In this document: piece after piece, positions 61,161-64,000 of the stretch
How positions within the stretch are numbered: the stretch's first letter is position 1
How the letters are laid out: every line of letters begins with the position of its first letter
DNA from: UBA966 sp046350355
GTDB lineage: Bacteria > Planctomycetota > Phycisphaerae > Phycisphaerales > SM1A02
NCBI GenBank assembly: GCA_046350355.1
Contig: JAXMAN010000002.1
Span: forward strand, 992,001 to 1,056,000
DNA: 64,000 nucleotides
Direction: 5' to 3'
Notes under the pieces: model-generated
What the model was told of the DNA's origin: nothing
What the model saw: only the letters and a program-made list of their open reading frames with translations
The model's database searches: none
Translations under genes and position numbers: made by a program

Positions 61161-62301
61161 CGCGGCGCCGGCAGCGATGGCGCTGCTCGCGGGGGCGCTG
61201 CTGGCGGGATGCGGCGCGGCGGGCAAGGCGGGCGCGAACGGCGCGGGCGCGCCGGGCGCGGGCGCGCCGCAGGCCGCGGCCGCCACCACCGCCGCGACGC
61301 CGGCGCTCCAGCGCTTCGAGTACCGCCGCATCGTCATGGGGGCGGACTGCAACCTCGTGCTCTACGCGCCCGACCAGGAGCGCGCCGACGCTGCGGCGCG
61401 CGCGGCCTTCGCGCGCCTGGCGCAGATCGAGGAGGCGCTCAGCGACTGGATGCCCGCGAGCGAGACGCGCCGGCTTCCCGCCACCGCGGGCACCACCGTG
61501 CGCGTGGGTCCCGACCTCGCGAACGCGCTGGCGATCTCGCTGGCCTTTGCGCGCGACAGCGGCGGCGCCTTCGATCCCACGGTCGGTCCGCTCACGGCGC
61601 TCTCGCGCGCGGCGCGCAAGCGCGGCACGCCGCCCACCCCGCAGGAGTGGGCGCAGGCGCGCGCGCGCTGCGGCTGGGAGGGCGTGGCGTACGACCCCGC
61701 CGCCGGCACGCTGACGATGCGCCGCGACGGCGTCGCGCTGGACTTCGGCGCCATCGGCCAGGGGCTGGGCGCCGACGCCGCGCTGCGGGTGCTCGCGCAG
61801 CAGGGCATCGCGAGCGCGCTCGTGGACATGAGCGGCGACATCGTCGTCTCCGCGCCGCCGCCGGGGCACGACGCCTGGCATGTGAGCGTCGACGACGGCG
61901 AGGGGCGGCCGCCCATCGACCTCGCGCTCGCGCATGCGGCGGTGACGACCAGCGGCGACCGCTTCCAGCACACCGACACCCCCGGCGCGGACGGCACGGT
62001 GGTGCGCCGCAGCCACATCTTCGATCCACGCACCGGCGAGGCGCTCACCACGCGCACCGCCGTCACCGTGCTCGCGCGCACCGCCACCGACGCCGACGCG
62101 CTCGCCACCGCCCTCTGCGTGCTCGGCCCCGAGGGTGCCGCCCCGCTGCTGGCGCGCCATCCCGACGCCTGCGCGCGCTGGCTGCAGGAGCGCCCGGGCG
62201 CCGCGCCCGTCGAGCGCACCACCGCCAACTGGAGCGTGCGGCTGCTGCTCAGGCCTGTCCCGGCACCGGCACCTTCGACGGCACGCCCGGACCGCGGCTG
62301 A
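61153..62301 (+). CDS. apbE: ApbE-type FAD:protein FMN transferase, lipoprotein
   Basis: 382 residues. Signal peptide and lipobox MALLAGALLAGC (Cys20), then a Gly/Ala linker and the ApbE domain. Motifs: DFGAIGQGLGADAALRVLA, SALVDMSGDIVVS, HIFDPRTGEALT and TDADALATALCVLGPEGA, which bind FAD and Mg2+. It attaches FMN to Thr of target proteins in the periplasm, such as Rnf/Nqr subunits. The TTG start is chosen because GGAGG lies upstream and it supplies an Arg-containing n-region; an ATG at 61177 would leave no positive charge. The first 8 bases overlap the phosphatase gene. Its 3' end overlaps the convergent Gfo/Idh gene by 53 bases. Confidence 0.9.
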   Translation: MRSAAPAAMALLAGALLAGCGAAGKAGANGAGAPGAGAPQAAAATTAATPALQRFEYRRIVMGADCNLVLYAPDQERADAAARAAFARLAQIEEALSDWMPASETRRLPATAGTTVRVGPDLANALAISLAFARDSGGAFDPTVGPLTALSRAARKRGTPPTPQEWAQARARCGWEGVAYDPAAGTLTMRRDGVALDFGAIGQGLGADAALRVLAQQGIASALVDMSGDIVVSAPPPGHDAWHVSVDDGEGRPPIDLALAHAAVTTSGDRFQHTDTPGADGTVVRRSHIFDPRTGEALTTRTAVTVLARTATDADALATALCVLGPEGAAPLLARHPDACARWLQERPGAAPVERTTANWSVRLLLRPVPAPAPSTARPDRG

Positions 62302-63589
62302 GCTTCGCGGGCACGAGGTCCATCGGGTCCGCCAGCGCGGCGTCCCACTCCAGGTCCTTGCCCGTGTAGGCGGCCATGCGGCCCATGATCGCGGTCATCG
62401 TGCTCTCGGCGATGCGCTTGCCCTCGTTGATGTACGGGGCGTTGCCGCGGACCGCCTCCTGCAGGTCGATGTGCTCGACCACGTAGGGATTGGGGTTCTT
62501 GCCCGCGAACTTCCACGGGTGCTTGCCGCGCACCTCGGCGGAGCCCGAGCGCAGCAGCATCGAGCCGTCGCTGCCGTAGATGATCTCCTCGACGCGCCCA
62601 TCGGTGCCGTCCTGCTGGCGCGCCATCGAGGCGCCGAAGCGCTCGCCGGGGAACTCGAAGTCGACGGCGAAGTGGTCGAAGATCGCGCCGAACTCCGGCT
62701 GCGTGCGCGCCTGGCGCCCGCCGGTGGCGACGCAGCGCACCGGGTGCGCGTCCATCGCCCAGTTCATGACGTCGATGTTGTGGACATGCTGCTCGACGAT
62801 GTGGTCGCCCGAGAGCCAGGTGTGGTAGAGCCAGTTGCGGATCTGGTTCTCCATCTCGCTGAGCGCGGGGTCCGCATCCTTGTGCCAGAGCCCGCCCTGG
62901 TTCCAGTAGACGCGCGCGGCGACGGGCTGGCCGATCGCGCCGTCGCGCAGCTTGGCGATCGCCTCGAGGTAGCTGCGCTCGTGGCGCCGCTGCGTGCCGG
63001 TGACGACGCAGAGCTTCTTCGCCTGCGCGCGGCCCGCGGCGTCGATCACCATGCGCACGCCGCTGGGATCGACCGCGACGGGCTTCTCGAAGAAGATGTG
63101 CTTGCCGGCGTCGACCGCCGCCGCGAACTGGCGCGGGCGGAAGCCGGGCGGGGTCGCCAGGATGACCATGTCGCAGTCGGTGCCCAGCACCTTCTCGCAG
63201 CAGTCGAAGCCGACGAACTGCGCCGAGGCGGGGACGTTGCCGCGGCCGCGCCCGTTTGCCGCCAGCGCCTGCGCCGCGCCCGCGACGCGGTCGGGGAAGA
63301 CGTCGCCGATGGCGACGATGCTCGTGTCCGGGCTCGCCTCGAGCGCGTTCAGCGCCGCGCCCGTGCCGCGCCCGCCGCAGCCGATGACGCCGATCTTGAC
63401 CGGGCGCCCCTTGCTCGCGCTCGGGCTCGCCGGCGCGGCGGCCTGCGCCATCGCGCGCGAGGCCGTGAGGATCATCGGCGCGCCGACGGCGGCGGCGACG
63501 AGCGCCCCGCCCGCGCCCAGGAAGTTCCGGCGCGAGGCGTCGGCGTGGGAGGCGGCGGGCTCGGAAACGCGGGTGCGTGGCGTCGTCAT
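62249..63589 (-). CDS. Gfo/Idh/MocA oxidoreductase with Tat signal
   Basis: 446 residues. Twin-arginine signal SRRNFLGAGGALVAAAVGA, then an NAD(P)-binding Rossmann domain (KIGVIGCGGRGTGAAL), the conserved GKHIFFEKPVAVD motif with Lys, and a C-terminal GFO-type domain ending DAALADPMDLVPAKL. Planctomycetes carry many such Tat-exported dehydrogenases thought to act on unusual sugars; the substrate here is unknown. ATG follows GGAG at 6-base spacing. Lies 37 bases after a second oxidoreductase of the same family on the same strand. Confidence 0.92.
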   Translation of the reverse strand: MTTPRTRVSEPAASHADASRRNFLGAGGALVAAAVGAPMILTASRAMAQAAAPASPSASKGRPVKIGVIGCGGRGTGAALNALEASPDTSIVAIGDVFPDRVAGAAQALAANGRGRGNVPASAQFVGFDCCEKVLGTDCDMVILATPPGFRPRQFAAAVDAGKHIFFEKPVAVDPSGVRMVIDAAGRAQAKKLCVVTGTQRRHERSYLEAIAKLRDGAIGQPVAARVYWNQGGLWHKDADPALSEMENQIRNWLYHTWLSGDHIVEQHVHNIDVMNWAMDAHPVRCVATGGRQARTQPEFGAIFDHFAVDFEFPGERFGASMARQQDGTDGRVEEIIYGSDGSMLLRSGSAEVRGKHPWKFAGKNPNPYVVEHIDLQEAVRGNAPYINEGKRIAESTMTAIMGRMAAYTGKDLEWDAALADPMDLVPAKLSRGPGVPSKVPVPGQA

Positions 63590-63626
63590 CGGTGGCTCCA
63601 GTGCGCGCGGCGCGCGCGGCGTGCGG

Positions 63627-64000
63627 TCACGAGATCTTGTACTGGCCGGGCTTCTTCTCGGGGGGCATGGCCAGCTCGCCGAGCTCGTACTTCGGCGGCG
63701 CGAGGCTCTCCTTCGACTCCTGCGCCTGCTGCCAGGTCACCTGCTGCCCGCTGTACGCGGCCATGCGGCCGAGCACGCCCAGCAGGCAGCTGTTGACCAT
63801 CCAGTCGCCGTCGTTGTGGACCTTGCCCTCGCGGATGGACTTGAAGAGCTCGTTGTGCTCGACCTGGTACATGTTGGGCTTGGGCGCGTTGGCGGGGTTC
63901 TGCCAGAGCACCTTGCCCTGCGGGTCCTTGATCCACTGCGTCGGGCCCCAGCCGTTGATGAAGCACTGCCCCTTCGTGCCCGCGATCCAGTCGGTGTTCC
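63627..64000 (-). CDS. Gfo/Idh/MocA oxidoreductase (C-terminal fragment)
   Basis: The last 124 residues of a gene that continues beyond the right edge. WIAGTKGQCFINGWGPTQWI, VEHNELFKSIREGKVHNDGDW, LGVLGRMAAYSGQQVTWQQA and the ending KYELGELAMPPEKKPG match the C-terminal domain of Tat-type Gfo/Idh/MocA proteins in Planctomycetes. Similar blocks (MGRMAAYTGKDLEWDAAL) occur in the downstream gene, so they are tandem relatives. The N-terminal Rossmann part is outside the window. Confidence 0.85.
   Translation of the reverse strand, partial: NTDWIAGTKGQCFINGWGPTQWIKDPQGKVLWQNPANAPKPNMYQVEHNELFKSIREGKVHNDGDWMVNSCLLGVLGRMAAYSGQQVTWQQAQESKESLAPPKYELGELAMPPEKKPGQYKIS

Overview
The window is very GC-rich, gene-dense bacterial chromosome. 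Several features point to Planctomycetota, most likely Phycisphaerae. Secreted proteins end in a Cys-rich CCC block followed by paired DxDGDGxVxGADxGxLLGxWG repeats. One secreted protein ends in a PEP-CTERM-like Pro-Ala-Pro/hydrophobic/Arg4 tail. There is a NagB-deacetylase fusion and a set of oversized pseudopilins. This assignment is inference from protein style; no rRNA gene lies in the window. No insertion sequence, integrase, phage gene or CRISPR array was seen, and no gene-free stretch exceeds 300 bases.

Layout. (1) 1-5077: amino-acid and lipid housekeeping: a DUF255 thioredoxin-like fragment, pheA, a membrane protein, lysA, and pgsA-pgpA, which act consecutively in phosphatidylglycerol synthesis. 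(2) 5230-12308: nuoJKLMN, the membrane-arm end of complex I, joined by 4-base start/stop overlaps, followed by tRNA-Arg and a strong terminator. (3) 12524-17706: two tandem paralogous secreted helical proteins of unknown function, convergent with an M28 membrane peptidase. (4) 19662-23200: a tandem pair of secreted lamin-tail proteins. (5) 23249-26887: an isolated MlaE permease and two transglutaminase-fold proteins that appear to have lost catalytic Cys and His. (6) 45482 down to 26871, minus strand: a type IV pilus / type II secretion locus: PilB, PilT, GspE, GspF, five pseudopilins and a 2,051-residue GspK-like protein. (7) 45689-48240: stand-alone CoaB, tRNA-Leu, a PEP-CTERM-like protein and a small secreted protein. 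(8) 48241-61160: NagB-deacetylase fusion, REC-GAF-HD-GYP, then a chemosensory operon. (9) 61153-64000: an ApbE lipoprotein and two Gfo/Idh/MocA oxidoreductases.

The most interesting system is the chemosensory cluster at 52005-61160. Its order (MCP, CheW, CheR-TPR, CheW, CheA-REC, CheB, response regulator) is exactly that of the Pseudomonas Wsp surface-sensing operon. The final response regulator keeps a WspR-type receiver, but the GGDEF diguanylate cyclase is replaced by a PP2C/SpoIIE Ser/Thr phosphatase. A REC-GAF-HD-GYP protein (predicted c-di-GMP phosphodiesterase) sits just upstream. This suggests a Wsp-like pathway whose output is protein dephosphorylation, possibly partner switching, instead of c-di-GMP synthesis.

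A second cross-cutting observation concerns promoters. Five gene starts (pgsA, mlaE, both transglutaminase-like genes and the MCP) have a TANNNT hexamer exactly 6 bases before the start codon and no Shine-Dalgarno sequence, and pheA has one at 7 bases. This is the arrangement expected for leaderless mRNAs, and other genes in the window have ordinary leaders.
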